A stretch of 64,000 nt of DNA, taken from NCBI RefSeq assembly GCF_037646705.1, contig NZ_JBBHER010000009.1, positions 81,008 to 145,007 on the forward strand, in the 5' to 3' direction. Positions within the stretch are counted from its first letter, which is position 1; every line of letters starts with the position of its first letter. The DNA comes from Pikeienuella litoralis. Its GTDB lineage: Bacteria; Pseudomonadota; Alphaproteobacteria; Rhodobacterales; Rhodobacteraceae. The position numbers were made by a program, and so were the translations under genes. The notes beneath the pieces were generated by a model. It was not told the origin of the DNA. It made no database searches and saw only the letters and a list, made by a program, of their open reading frames with translations. This document shows positions 16,386 to 25,221 of this stretch, piece after piece.

Positions 16386-17607
16386 TCTCGCCGAGAATGC
16401 GCATGACTTCGGCCGCCTGATGGTCATAGCTTTGGATCTCGGCCGCGATCTTTTCGCGGCCGGCGTCCGACGGCGTGGGCGGGCCTTCGGCGACGAGCCG
16501 CTTCATCGCGCGCCGGAGGCTTGAGGCGGAGCCGAATCCCTTCAGGATCGTGGCGGTGTCCCCGTCGATCAGGGGCTCGATCGGGGCGCCGCAATCGGTG
16601 GCGATCACATGGACGCCCCGGAGCGCGGCCTCGCGGCTGGTGAGGCCGAAGGTCTCCTTCCAGGTCGAGAGGAAGAGCAGCACGTCGATCCCGGCGAAGA
16701 AATCGTCGACCGTGGCCATGGTGTAGCCCGGAACGACGGTGACATGGCGCTCCAGCGGCCCGAATCGGTATTCGCTCCACCAACTGGCGCCGAGATGGGT
16801 GGCGGCGTCGACGACGACCAGCTCCGCCGCTTCGGGATCGAGGGTGCGGAAGGCCCGCTCGATCATCGCCCAGCCCTTCAGCGGACCGGGCCCGCCGATA
16901 TAGCCGAAACGGAGCCGCTTCGACGTCCTGGCGGCGCGTTTCGCGGCGTAATCCGGCCCCGGCGGGGTGACGCCGTTGGCGAGAACGAAGCCGCGCTCCG
17001 CCGGCGCGCCGTTCCGCTCATGCTGGAGGCGGGCATAGCGGCTCGGATAGGTGATGACGGCGGGCTTTCGAAGCGTGGCGAGGGACTTGTCCCAGCGGGC
17101 CTGAAGCCCGGACGAATCATAGACGCAGCGCCCGCAGATCTTGAGGTCGATCTCCTCCTGGCGGCAGTAGACGCCGAGGTGGTTGAGCATGAATATCTTC
17201 TCGCAGATCCACCAGTAGTCATGGGTGGAGAGCAGGATCGGAACCCCCTCCGCCTCCAGCGCGTCGATCACCCCGGCGCCGAGCCCCTGGATGCAATGCG
17301 CATGCGCGGCGTCGGGCGCGATCTCGGCGATCAGCGCGCGCGCGGCGCGGGTCATGGCGGGGTTGTCGAACTCCTGATCGGGGGTGCGGTCGCCGCCGAA
17401 ATTCAGCGTGTAATGGTCGACCCCGCCGGGCAGGCGGGTGCGGATCAGAGTGGGCTCCGCGACGTCGCCGAATCCGGAAAAGGAGAGGACGCTGACCCGC
17501 CATTCGCCGGAGGCGGCGACGCGGCGCGCGACCTCCTCCGCGACGATGGTGGCGCCGCCGAAGGAGCGGGGCGCGAAAAAGAGATTGACGACAAGAAGAT
17601 GTTTCAC
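16339..17607 (-). CDS. Glycosyltransferase family 4 protein
   Basis: This protein of 422 residues looks like a GT-B fold retaining glycosyltransferase. The N-terminus VKHLLVVNLFFAPRSFGGATIV fits the acceptor domain. The second half contains RFGYIGGPGPLKGWAMIERAF and the FLSTWKETFGLTSREAALRG nucleotide-sugar region with its EX7E-like glutamates. It probably builds a surface polysaccharide or modifies a glycan. The GTG start overlaps the stop of the upstream unknown gene (GTGA), implying coupled translation. An in-frame extension far upstream to 18207 would cross that gene and is not supported. Confidence 0.88.
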   Translation of the reverse strand: MKHLLVVNLFFAPRSFGGATIVAEEVARRVAASGEWRVSVLSFSGFGDVAEPTLIRTRLPGGVDHYTLNFGGDRTPDQEFDNPAMTRAARALIAEIAPDAAHAHCIQGLGAGVIDALEAEGVPILLSTHDYWWICEKIFMLNHLGVYCRQEEIDLKICGRCVYDSSGLQARWDKSLATLRKPAVITYPSRYARLQHERNGAPAERGFVLANGVTPPGPDYAAKRAARTSKRLRFGYIGGPGPLKGWAMIERAFRTLDPEAAELVVVDAATHLGASWWSEYRFGPLERHVTVVPGYTMATVDDFFAGIDVLLFLSTWKETFGLTSREAALRGVHVIATDCGAPIEPLIDGDTATILKGFGSASSLRRAMKRLVAEGPPTPSDAGREKIAAEIQSYDHQAAEVMRILGEITASAPSAPRSSSSE

Positions 17608-18167
17608 GCTGCGCCGATCTCCTCCGCCGCGCCGATCTCTCCCGCCGCGAGCAGGCGCAGCTCGGCGCGGAGCGGCTCGGGAAAGCCCGCCTCCTCGATC
17701 AGCCGGTCGCGAAGGGCGCGCAGGCGCTCCGGCGCGCTCGCCCGTTGGGGCAGGCCGAGGCGCGCGGCCTCCAGGCTGAGCCAGGGCAGGCGCGCATCGT
17801 CCTCGAGGCCGATGAAGACGACCGCCGACGCGTGCTGAAGCGCGGCGATCGCGGCCTGCGCGTCTTCGAGCGGCGCGCGAAGTTCGAGCGGAGACCCCGC
17901 GCCCGGGGGCGCGCGCAGGAGGTTTTGCAACGCCGCGGACTCCCAGCTTTCGAAAAGCACCCGCATGCCGATCGGGTCCGGAACCTTTTTCCCCTTGCCC
18001 GCGCGGCGGCGCGCCGCCTCGCGCCGCAGGATGCCGGGGATATCCTGCGGGCGGGAGAGAATCTTGCGCGTGAAGTAGACGATATCGTCCACCTTCGGCG
18101 GCTTTCGGATGAGGTCGACAACGAATGACACGATATGCGAAGTAGCCGCGATACGAGGGCCGCGCAA
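17604..18167 (-). CDS. Unrecognised protein coupled to a glycosyltransferase
   Basis: This 187-residue open frame precedes the glycosyltransferase, and its stop overlaps that gene's start (GTGA). I do not recognise a family. The N-terminal part has a charged stretch (LIRKPPKVDDIVYFTRKILSR) and a basic RREAARRRAGKGKK segment. The C-terminal half is Leu/Ala/Glu-rich and probably helical. An alternative GTG start at 18131 would shorten it by 12 residues. The tight coupling to the glycosyltransferase and the 20-base gap to the divergent HAD gene support a real gene with a role in the same glycan pathway. Confidence 0.65.
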   Translation of the reverse strand: MRGPRIAATSHIVSFVVDLIRKPPKVDDIVYFTRKILSRPQDIPGILRREAARRRAGKGKKVPDPIGMRVLFESWESAALQNLLRAPPGAGSPLELRAPLEDAQAAIAALQHASAVVFIGLEDDARLPWLSLEAARLGLPQRASAPERLRALRDRLIEEAGFPEPLRAELRLLAAGEIGAAEEIGAA

Positions 18168-18187
18168 GCGGGCGAACGGAGCGGCGG

Positions 18188-20311
18188 GTGTTCATGATCG
18201 CTGACATGATCGGTGGCGCCTACGCCTTCTGGGAGGCGCGCGGGCTCGCCTTCGAGGCGCGGCGCCGGGGGGAGCGGCGCGCGGCCGGCGCCGCCGCGGA
18301 CCCGGATGCGGCGGGCGCGCTCGCGGAGATCGCCGGGCGGGTCGGCGATGCGCGAATCGTGAGCTTCGATCTCTTCGACACGCTTTTGCTCAGGCGCGGG
18401 CTGGCGCTGGAGGGGATCCAGCGAAAGACCGCCGGCTACGCGCGCCTGATCGCGGGGCGCCGGGCGGGGGAGGCGATCTTCGCCGCGCGCCATTACCTCT
18501 CCGGCCGGATCAAGGCGCGGATGATCGCGGCCGGCGCGGGCGACGAGCCGCCGCTGGAGGTGATCTTCCGCGAGGCGCTGATCGGCGCGGGGCTTTCCGG
18601 CGCGGCCGCCGCCTCCGCCGCCGCGAGCCTCGTCGCGTTCGAGACCGAGGTGGAGGCGCGGGGGATCCGGCCGGCGCCGGGAGCGGCGGCGCTCCTCTCC
18701 GGGCTCCGCGCGCGCGGGCTGGTCGTGATCGCGGTGACGGACATGTATCTCCGGGGCCCGGAGGTCGACGCGATTCTCCGCCGGGCGGGGCTCCGGGACG
18801 GGTTCGACGAGGTTTTCGTCTCGGCCGATCTCGGCTGGACCAAGCGCGGCGGAAAGATCTTCAACGCCGTCGCGGGCAGGCTGGGCGCGGCGCCGGAGGA
18901 CATTCTCCATATCGGCGACCGGCTGGACAGCGACGTCGTTCCGGCCCGGGACGCCGGTTGGCGGGCGATCCATTTCATGGACCGGGCCGGGGTCGCGGAA
19001 ACCGAGGCGGCGAACATCCGCGAGAGCTACGCGCCGACGCCGACGCTCCGCCGCCGCGGCGTCGCCGCCGCGCTGGACATGGCCGATGAGCGCGCGCTCG
19101 GCTCGCCGGAGCGGATCGTCGATCAGCTGATCGGGCCGGCGGCCGGGATTCTGGCGCTCCGGGCGCTGGGGCTGGCGCGGCGGACCGGGGCGGCGCGGCT
19201 CTATCATCTGACGCGGGACGGCACGGTGATCGGCGAGATCGCCGAAGCCGCGCGGGGGCTCCGCCCGCATCTCGCGCCGGAGGGGCTGGAGATCCGGGAG
19301 CTGGCGATCAGCCGCGCGCTCGGCGCCCGGCTCCAGGTGCGGGACGCGCGCGATCTCTGGAAACTGGCGAACCTCGCGCCCTATATCGCCGGCGCGCCGT
19401 TCTCGGCGGAGACGCTCCGGCGGGCGTTCGATCTGCCGGAAGACGCGCTGGTCGGCGGCGCGCGGCGCGCGGAGGGCGAGGCGCTGCGGCGCGCGCTCGA
19501 CGATCCGGCGGTCGCGGCGCCGCTGCTCCGGGCGCTGGACGCCGGACGCGAGGCGGTGGAGGCCTATCTCGAAGGGGCGGGGCTTCTGGAGCCGGCGCCC
19601 TCGGTCGCGGTCGATATCGGGTATTCCGGCACGTTCGCGGCGCAGCTTTCCGATCTCTTTTTCGCGCGGCCGGCGCCGGGGCGGCGGGTCGATTTCCTGT
19701 TTCTGATGACGAGCCGCTATTTCAACGGCAATCTCAGGCGCGTGCATCCGCAGATCCGGATCCACCCCGGGGTCGCGCTCGATCATCGCCGCCGTTCGGC
19801 GCGGTGGGCGACGTGGAATTTCGCCTGGGTCGAGCCGTTCCTCGTCGATCCGGAGCGCGGGCGGCTCGTCAGCCTCGGGCCGGACGGGCCGGTTTTCGCG
19901 GAGAGCCCCTACGGCGCCGGGGCGCGCGCGGAGCTCGGGCGGCTCCGCGCCGCGATTCGGGAGCGGGCGCTCCGGCTCGTCGATGATTTTCATGCGGCGC
20001 CGGGGGATCTCGACGAGGCGGCGGCGGTTCTTCAGCGCCGCTTCGAGCGGTTCGCGGGGCGCCCCGCCTTCAGCGAGGCCCGGGCGGTGCGCGGGCTCGC
20101 GCATCAGACCGGCCAGGTGGAGCTGGCGCTTCGCGCGCCGACGCGGCGGGTGAACCCGCTGCGGCTCATGGCGGAGCTCCAGTCGATGAAGAAGACCGAT
20201 ATCTGGGCGCAGGGCAGCCTCAAGCTGTCCGGGCTCGGGCTCGTCAACCGGATCATGGCCGACGCGCCGACGGCGGACTCCCGCGCCGACACGCGCGCGG
20301 CTCAGGATTGA
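18188..20311 (+). CDS. HAD superfamily hydrolase-like protein, COG5610 type
   Basis: This 707-residue protein has an N-terminal HAD phosphatase-like domain and a long C-terminal domain. HAD motif I is SFDLFDTLLLR (nucleophile Asp61, DxxDT form), motif II is VIAVTDMYL, the conserved Lys lies in TKRGGKIFNAV, and motif IV is HIGDRLDSDV. The C-terminal 400 residues (from about LYHLTRDGTVIGEI) resemble the predicted hydrolases of COG5610, often found in polysaccharide loci. The start is GTG at 18188 with GGAG six bases away; the ATG at 18194 is the alternative. It is divergent from the glycosyltransferase pair. Confidence 0.85.
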   Translation: MFMIADMIGGAYAFWEARGLAFEARRRGERRAAGAAADPDAAGALAEIAGRVGDARIVSFDLFDTLLLRRGLALEGIQRKTAGYARLIAGRRAGEAIFAARHYLSGRIKARMIAAGAGDEPPLEVIFREALIGAGLSGAAAASAAASLVAFETEVEARGIRPAPGAAALLSGLRARGLVVIAVTDMYLRGPEVDAILRRAGLRDGFDEVFVSADLGWTKRGGKIFNAVAGRLGAAPEDILHIGDRLDSDVVPARDAGWRAIHFMDRAGVAETEAANIRESYAPTPTLRRRGVAAALDMADERALGSPERIVDQLIGPAAGILALRALGLARRTGAARLYHLTRDGTVIGEIAEAARGLRPHLAPEGLEIRELAISRALGARLQVRDARDLWKLANLAPYIAGAPFSAETLRRAFDLPEDALVGGARRAEGEALRRALDDPAVAAPLLRALDAGREAVEAYLEGAGLLEPAPSVAVDIGYSGTFAAQLSDLFFARPAPGRRVDFLFLMTSRYFNGNLRRVHPQIRIHPGVALDHRRRSARWATWNFAWVEPFLVDPERGRLVSLGPDGPVFAESPYGAGARAELGRLRAAIRERALRLVDDFHAAPGDLDEAAAVLQRRFERFAGRPAFSEARAVRGLAHQTGQVELALRAPTRRVNPLRLMAELQSMKKTDIWAQGSLKLSGLGLVNRIMADAPTADSRADTRAAQD

Positions 20312-20343
20312 AGCGCACGCGGGCGCATGCATAAAGAGATCCC

Positions 20344-21246
20344 ATGAAGAAGCTATTCCTTTGCGTCGGCGCGGCGAAGTCCGGGACAACCTGGCTCTAC
20401 CAGAACATCCGCGCGAATCCCGGGCTCTGGTTCACGCCGGAGAAGGAGCTGCATTACCATTTCTCGATCCATGGCCGGTTCGACCGGCTGACCCCGGAGA
20501 TCCGCGAGGGCAAGCTGGAGCGGTATCGGAAATGGATGGCGGAGCCGGGGCGGAAGGCCTCCCGCATGGAGGAGCGGCTGGAGTGGTATCGCCGGTTCGC
20601 GGCCGGGCCGGTGGACGACGCATGGTATCGCAGCCTGTTCGACGGCATGCCGGAGGACGCATGGGCCTGTGATTTCAGCCCCTCGACCGCGCTGCTGCCG
20701 GACGCGGGATGGGCGAGCGTCGCCGCCTTCGCGCCCGAGATCAGGATCGTCTATATCCTGCGCGAGCCGGAGGAGCGGCTCTGGTCGCATGCGAAATTCC
20801 ACGCCGCCTTCATCAACCAGCTCGACGCGTTCAAGGCGATGAAGCCGGCGGAGATGCAGCGCTTCATCAACCGGTTCAGCCTGACCGAGGATGGCGATTA
20901 CGGCGACCATCTTCGGCGCATTCTGGCCCATATCCCGCGTGAGAACGTGCTGCTGCTGGAATATGCGGAAATATCCAAGGCGCCGGTGAACGCGCTCCGC
21001 CGGGTCGAGGCGCATCTCGGTCTCGGGCCGACGCCGGAGCGGGACGGCAAGCTGGAGGAGCGGATCAACGTCTCGGAAAAGATGCCGAAGCCGCGGGGGT
21101 TCGGCAGGAGCCACCGGGCGCGGTTCCGCCGGGAGATGAAGCTTCTGGTCGAGCAGGGCGTCGAGTTTGCGCGGCCTTGGGCGGAGCTCCACTCCCCCGG
21201 CCCGGCGCGGTGGCGCCGGCTTCTGGCGGAGGCGCTGGAGCGCTGA
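20344..21246 (+). CDS. Sulfotransferase family protein
   Basis: This 300-residue PAPS-dependent sulfotransferase-like protein has the 5'-phosphosulfate loop near the N-terminus (VGAAKSGTTWLYQN, residues 9-21). A 3'-phosphate-binding segment is likely in YILREPEERLWSHAKF, with Arg and Ser. The SGTTWLY loop and the ELHYHF/FSIHGRFDRL segment fit carbohydrate or glycan sulfotransferases rather than assimilatory enzymes. It lies 32 bases after the COG5610 gene on the same strand, so both are probably one unit acting on a surface glycan. Confidence 0.88.
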   Translation: MKKLFLCVGAAKSGTTWLYQNIRANPGLWFTPEKELHYHFSIHGRFDRLTPEIREGKLERYRKWMAEPGRKASRMEERLEWYRRFAAGPVDDAWYRSLFDGMPEDAWACDFSPSTALLPDAGWASVAAFAPEIRIVYILREPEERLWSHAKFHAAFINQLDAFKAMKPAEMQRFINRFSLTEDGDYGDHLRRILAHIPRENVLLLEYAEISKAPVNALRRVEAHLGLGPTPERDGKLEERINVSEKMPKPRGFGRSHRARFRREMKLLVEQGVEFARPWAELHSPGPARWRRLLAEALER

Positions 21247-21289
21247 AGATCGGGCCGGAAGATCGAGACCGGAAAGTTTTTCCGGCCTG

Positions 21290-21320
21290 TTGACCTTCCA
21301 TCTGCTGGAGACCCTATCTG
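21290..21320 (+). promoter_or_regulatory. CueR/MerR-type copper-responsive promoter of copA
   Basis: A -35 box TTGACC (21290-21295) and a -10-like box TATCTG (21315-21320) are separated by 19 bases. That over-long spacing is characteristic of promoters activated by MerR-family regulators. The spacer begins TTCC and contains TGCTGGA, resembling the CueR operator of copA promoters (CCTTCC...GCTGGAAGG). The second half-site is imperfect (GGAGAC). The -10 box ends 26 bases before the copA start codon. The regulator gene is not visible in the window. Confidence 0.8.
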
Positions 21321-21346
21321 ATGAGGGAATCAGATCGGGAGCATCC

Positions 21347-23896
21347 ATGTCGACTCGGCCAAATCTCCGACTGCCCCTCCGGAACATGTCGTGCGCGTCC
21401 TGCGTCGGCAGGGTGGAGCGCGCGCTCGCTTCCTTGCCCGGGATCGGCGATGTCCGGGTCAACCTCGCCAGCGAAACCGCGGAGATGCGGATCGACGCGC
21501 CGGGGCGCGCCGCCGACGTGATCGCCGCGCTGGACCGCGCCGGCTATCCCGCGCGGGTCGAGACGGTTCGGCTGAACGTGGCGTCGATGACCTGCGCGTC
21601 CTGCGTCGGGCGGGTGGAGAAGGCGCTGGCGGCGGCGCCCGGCGTGCTGGATGTCGCCGTCAACCTCGCTTCGGAAACCGCAACCGTGACCTACGCCGAA
21701 GGGGCGGCGGCGGTGGCCGATCTGTTGAAGGCGGCTGAGGAGGCCGGCTATCCGGCGACGCCCGTCGACGCGGCGGCCCGGGAAGACCCGGCCGCGCGCA
21801 AGAGCGGGGAGGCCCGCGCGCTGGCCCGCAAGACCCTGTTCGCCGCCGCGCTGGCGCTGCCGGTCTTCCTGTTGGAGATGGGCGCGCATATGGCGCCGGG
21901 GATGCATGATCTGATCGGCCGGACCATCGGGCATCAGGCCAGTTGGCTGATCCAGTTCGCGCTGACCTCCGCGGTTCTGGCCGGGCCCGGCCGGGGCTTC
22001 TACGCGAAGGGGTTTCCGGCGCTGTTCCGGGGCGCGCCCGACATGAACAGCCTTGTCGCGGTCGGCACGTCGGCCGCCTATCTCTATTCCGTCGTGGCGT
22101 TGTTCGCGCCGACGCTGCTGCCCGAGGCCTCGCGCGCGGTCTATTTCGAGGCTGCGGCGGTGATCGTCGTGCTGATCCTCGTCGGCCGCTGGATGGAGGC
22201 CCGCGCCAAGGGCCGCACCGGCGCGGCGATCCAGAAACTGCTGGGGCTTCAGGCGCGCACCGCCCGCGTGCTGGTGGACGGCGCGCCGCAGGATCTTCCG
22301 ATCGAGCGCATCCGCGCGGGCGACATCCTCGTCGTTCGGCCGGGCGAGCGCATCGCGGTCGATGGCGAGGTGACGACGGGGAGCGCCCATGTCGACGAGA
22401 GCATGATCACCGGCGAGCCGCTCCCCGTCGCCAAATCCGAAGGCGACCCCGTGACCGGCGGCACGGTCAATGGCGCGGGCGGCTTCCAGTTCCGCGCGAC
22501 CCGGGTGGGCGCGGACACCACGCTGGCGCAGATCATCCGGATGGTCGAAGACGCGCAGGGCGCCAAGCTGCCCATTCAGGGGCTGGTCGACCGGATCACG
22601 CTCTGGTTCGTGCCGGCGGTGATGGCGGCGGCGGCGCTGACCGTGCTGCTCTGGCTGGCGCTCGGGCCGTCGCCCGCGCTGCCCTTCGCGCTGGTGGCGG
22701 GGGTGTCGGTGCTGATCATCGCGTGCCCCTGCGCCATGGGATTGGCGACGCCGACCTCGATCATGGTGGGCACGGGCCGCGCCGCGGAGATGGGGGTGCT
22801 GTTCCGCAAGGGCGACGCGCTGCAACAGCTCTCGCGCGTCGAGGTGGTGGCGCTCGACAAGACCGGCACCGTGACCGAGGGGCGCCCGGAACTGACGGAC
22901 CTCGTGCTGGCCGACGGCTTCGAGCGGGCCGAGGTTCTGGCGCTGGCGGCGGCGGTCGAGGCGCGGTCGGAACATCCCATCGCCGACGCCATCCTGCGCG
23001 CCGCCCGCGCCGAGGGCGCCGAGACGCATCCGGTCGACGGCTTCGAGTCGATCACCGGCTACGGGGTGCGGGCGCGGGTCGCGGGGCGCGAGGTTCTGGT
23101 GGGGGCCGAGCGCCTGATGGTCCGCGAAGGCGTGGCCACGGACCCGCTCTCCAGGGCCGAAGCCGATCTCGCGAGCCGGGGCCGCACCGCGCTTTTCGCG
23201 GCGATCGACGGGCGCCTGGCGGCGGTGATCGGGGTCGCCGATCCGGTCAAGCCCGCCAGCGCCGCCGCCATCCGGGCGCTGCGCGATCTTGGGCTGCATG
23301 TCGCCATGATCACCGGCGACAAGCGCGAGACGGCGCTCGCCATCGCGGCCGAGACCGGCGTCGACCATGTCATCGCCGGCGTCCTGCCCGACGGCAAGGT
23401 GGCGGCGCTGGACGCGCTTCGCGAACACGGCCGGATGGTGGCCTTCGTGGGCGACGGGATCAACGACGCGCCCGCGCTCGCCCATGCGGATGTCGGGATC
23501 GCCATCGGCACGGGAACCGACGTCGCGATCGAATCCGCCGATGTGGTGCTGATGTCGGGTGACCTGCGCGGCGTGGTGAACGCCTATCAGGTGTCGCGCC
23601 GCACCTTGCGCAACATCCGGCAGAACCTGTTCTGGGCGTTCGGCTACAATGTCGCGCTGATCCCGGTGGCGGCGGGCGCGCTCTATCCGGCGTTCGGTCT
23701 GCTGCTGTCGCCGGTTCTGGCCGCCGGCGCGATGGCGCTCTCCTCGATCTTCGTGCTGACCAACGCGTTGCGGCTTCGCGGCGTCCGGCCGGCCATGGAT
23801 GAGGCGCCGCATGGCGGCGCGCCGGCGCCCGCGCCGGCGCCGAGGGCGAGCGGAGCGCGGAAGGCCGCCCTGGCCGGATCGCGCGCGCAGGGCTGA
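21347..23896 (+). CDS. copA: Copper-translocating P1B-type ATPase
   Basis: This 849-residue inner-membrane pump exports Cu(I) at the cost of ATP. Two N-terminal heavy-metal-associated domains each show a CASC metal site (MSCASCVGRVE at about 14-24 and MTCASCVGRVE at about 82). Membrane helices follow with the transport motif ACPCAMGLATP (CPC), then the phosphorylation site DKTGTVTEG, the SEHP motif of P1B pumps, and the hinge GDGINDAPALAHADVGIA. The ATG at 21347 is preceded by GGGAG and lies just downstream of the CueR-type promoter. The gene stands alone. Confidence 0.97.
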   Translation: MSTRPNLRLPLRNMSCASCVGRVERALASLPGIGDVRVNLASETAEMRIDAPGRAADVIAALDRAGYPARVETVRLNVASMTCASCVGRVEKALAAAPGVLDVAVNLASETATVTYAEGAAAVADLLKAAEEAGYPATPVDAAAREDPAARKSGEARALARKTLFAAALALPVFLLEMGAHMAPGMHDLIGRTIGHQASWLIQFALTSAVLAGPGRGFYAKGFPALFRGAPDMNSLVAVGTSAAYLYSVVALFAPTLLPEASRAVYFEAAAVIVVLILVGRWMEARAKGRTGAAIQKLLGLQARTARVLVDGAPQDLPIERIRAGDILVVRPGERIAVDGEVTTGSAHVDESMITGEPLPVAKSEGDPVTGGTVNGAGGFQFRATRVGADTTLAQIIRMVEDAQGAKLPIQGLVDRITLWFVPAVMAAAALTVLLWLALGPSPALPFALVAGVSVLIIACPCAMGLATPTSIMVGTGRAAEMGVLFRKGDALQQLSRVEVVALDKTGTVTEGRPELTDLVLADGFERAEVLALAAAVEARSEHPIADAILRAARAEGAETHPVDGFESITGYGVRARVAGREVLVGAERLMVREGVATDPLSRAEADLASRGRTALFAAIDGRLAAVIGVADPVKPASAAAIRALRDLGLHVAMITGDKRETALAIAAETGVDHVIAGVLPDGKVAALDALREHGRMVAFVGDGINDAPALAHADVGIAIGTGTDVAIESADVVLMSGDLRGVVNAYQVSRRTLRNIRQNLFWAFGYNVALIPVAAGALYPAFGLLLSPVLAAGAMALSSIFVLTNALRLRGVRPAMDEAPHGGAPAPAPAPRASGARKAALAGSRAQG

Positions 23897-24207
23897 AGCC
23901 CGCTGGACGGTGAAGCGCCGCCGCCGGGCATGGGGCGGGTGAAACGGGCCCATACAGCCCAGAAATGCGCATGATACGCTGACGGATTGTGCTACCATCC
24001 GGCGCACGAGCCGCGTTTTCGGCGGCGATCCGAAACTGACATAACGGTTGACTTTTCCTGACCGAATCGCGGAGGCTCGAAATCCGGAGCGAAGCAAGGA
24101 GCAACGCAAAGCGTAGTTCGTATCGTCAGAACTTGGCCGGAATTCCAACAATCAAGAAAAACGCCACATCGATTGCGACGTGATCGATGGCGGGGAGGAA
24201 CATCAGA
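23897..24207 (+). other. Intergenic region upstream of the NMT1-type ABC operon
   Basis: This is a 311-base gap without a gene. Its second half is less GC-rich than the coding DNA and presumably contains the promoter of the ABC/amidase operon; TTGACT at 24051 is a possible -35 box, but no convincing -10 box is spaced from it. The ribosome-binding site GGGGAGGA at 24192-24199 decides the ATG at 24208. Confidence 0.4.
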
Positions 24208-25221
24208 ATGAAGCGCCTAGATCATGCAGTGAACCGACGTGCTTTCAACCAACTTCTTGTTGGCGCGGGCGCGGCCGGAGTCGGTGTTCACGCATTTCCT
24301 CTTCATGCGCAGACGCTGAAGACGGTGAACTTCAGTGAAGCCGTTCACAACCTCGGATACATAAATCTGTATGTCGGCATGCACGCCGGCATCTTCGAGA
24401 AGAACGGCCTCGCCATGAAAGTATCGGCGGCCGGCGGCGACACCCAGACCTTCGCGTCGGTTCTCGGGGGGTCGTCCGACTTCGCGATCGGCGACGCCAC
24501 GATGGCGCAGATTTCTCGCGAGCAGGGCGGCCCCGGCATGGTGGTGGGGACGGTGATCCAGAGGGCGCATTATTTCGGCGTCTCGAAGACGCTCGACATG
24601 ATAACCGATCCGAAGGACTTCAAGGGCCTGACGATCGTGACCTCGCCAGAGCCCAACACGAACTTCTCCGTCGCCAAGCGCATGCTGGAGACGGCCGGTC
24701 TTCGCGTCGGCGAGGACACCAAGATTCTCCAGGTCAGCCCCGGGACCGAGATCGCCGCGATGCTGGCCGGACAGGCGGACATGGCGATCGCGTACCAGCC
24801 GTCGGTCGCGTCGGCGGTCGACCAGGGAGCGAAAGTCGTCTTCGACTTCTCGAACTATGTCGGCCCGTTCTGCAACACCGGAATCATGGTGCTCGAATCC
24901 ACGATCGAGCGCGACCCGGAGATGGTGCAGGCGCTGGTGACGTCCTTCGAGGAAGCGTCGCGGCGCACGTATTCCGACCCCGAATTCTCCATGGAGGTCG
25001 CGCGGAAGGAGTTCCCCGACCTGCCCGGCAACGTGGTGGACGCCGCCATCGCCGCGGAGCTCGAATTCAAGATCCCCGCCGAGACGGTCGTGGTTCAGCG
25101 GGATCAGTGGGACAACCTGATGGATATGCAGCTCTATCTGGGGAACATTCAGGGCACCGTCCCCTACGAGGACATCGTCGACAATTCCTTTGCGGAAAAG
25201 GCAGTCGCGAGTCTTGGCTGA
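24208..25221 (+). CDS. ABC transporter substrate-binding protein, NMT1/SsuA type
   Basis: This 337-residue periplasmic binding protein belongs to a nitrate/sulfonate/taurine-type importer. The N-terminus has a twin-arginine signal (NRRAFNQLLVGAGAAG) ending near PLHAQ. The mature part begins KTVNFSEAVHNLGYINLYVG, and GIFEKNGLAMKVSAAGGDTQTFASVLGGSSDFAIGD is typical of NMT1/THI5-like proteins; it is split here only for description. The strong ribosome-binding site favours 24208 over an in-frame ATG at 24187. The ligand is unknown, but the amidase at the end of the operon suggests an amide or a related nitrogen compound. Confidence 0.9.
   Translation: MKRLDHAVNRRAFNQLLVGAGAAGVGVHAFPLHAQTLKTVNFSEAVHNLGYINLYVGMHAGIFEKNGLAMKVSAAGGDTQTFASVLGGSSDFAIGDATMAQISREQGGPGMVVGTVIQRAHYFGVSKTLDMITDPKDFKGLTIVTSPEPNTNFSVAKRMLETAGLRVGEDTKILQVSPGTEIAAMLAGQADMAIAYQPSVASAVDQGAKVVFDFSNYVGPFCNTGIMVLESTIERDPEMVQALVTSFEEASRRTYSDPEFSMEVARKEFPDLPGNVVDAAIAAELEFKIPAETVVVQRDQWDNLMDMQLYLGNIQGTVPYEDIVDNSFAEKAVASLG

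Noticed and set aside
16339..18207. One 622-residue glycosyltransferase fusion
   Set aside because: The frame is open upstream of 17607, but that part overlaps the better-supported 187-residue gene in another frame, and the GTG at 17607 starts exactly at the conserved glycosyltransferase N-terminus.
21269..21285. Short hairpin CCGGAAA/TTTCCGG as the sulfotransferase terminator
   Set aside because: The stem is only seven pairs with three A-T pairs at the loop and no T run after it; it lies right before the copA promoter and was not strong enough to list.
21314..24151. Very long antisense frame opposite copA
   Set aside because: GC-rich codon bias leaves the opposite strand open. The translation is rich in Arg, Gly, Asp and His with no domain, while copA shows all P-type ATPase motifs.
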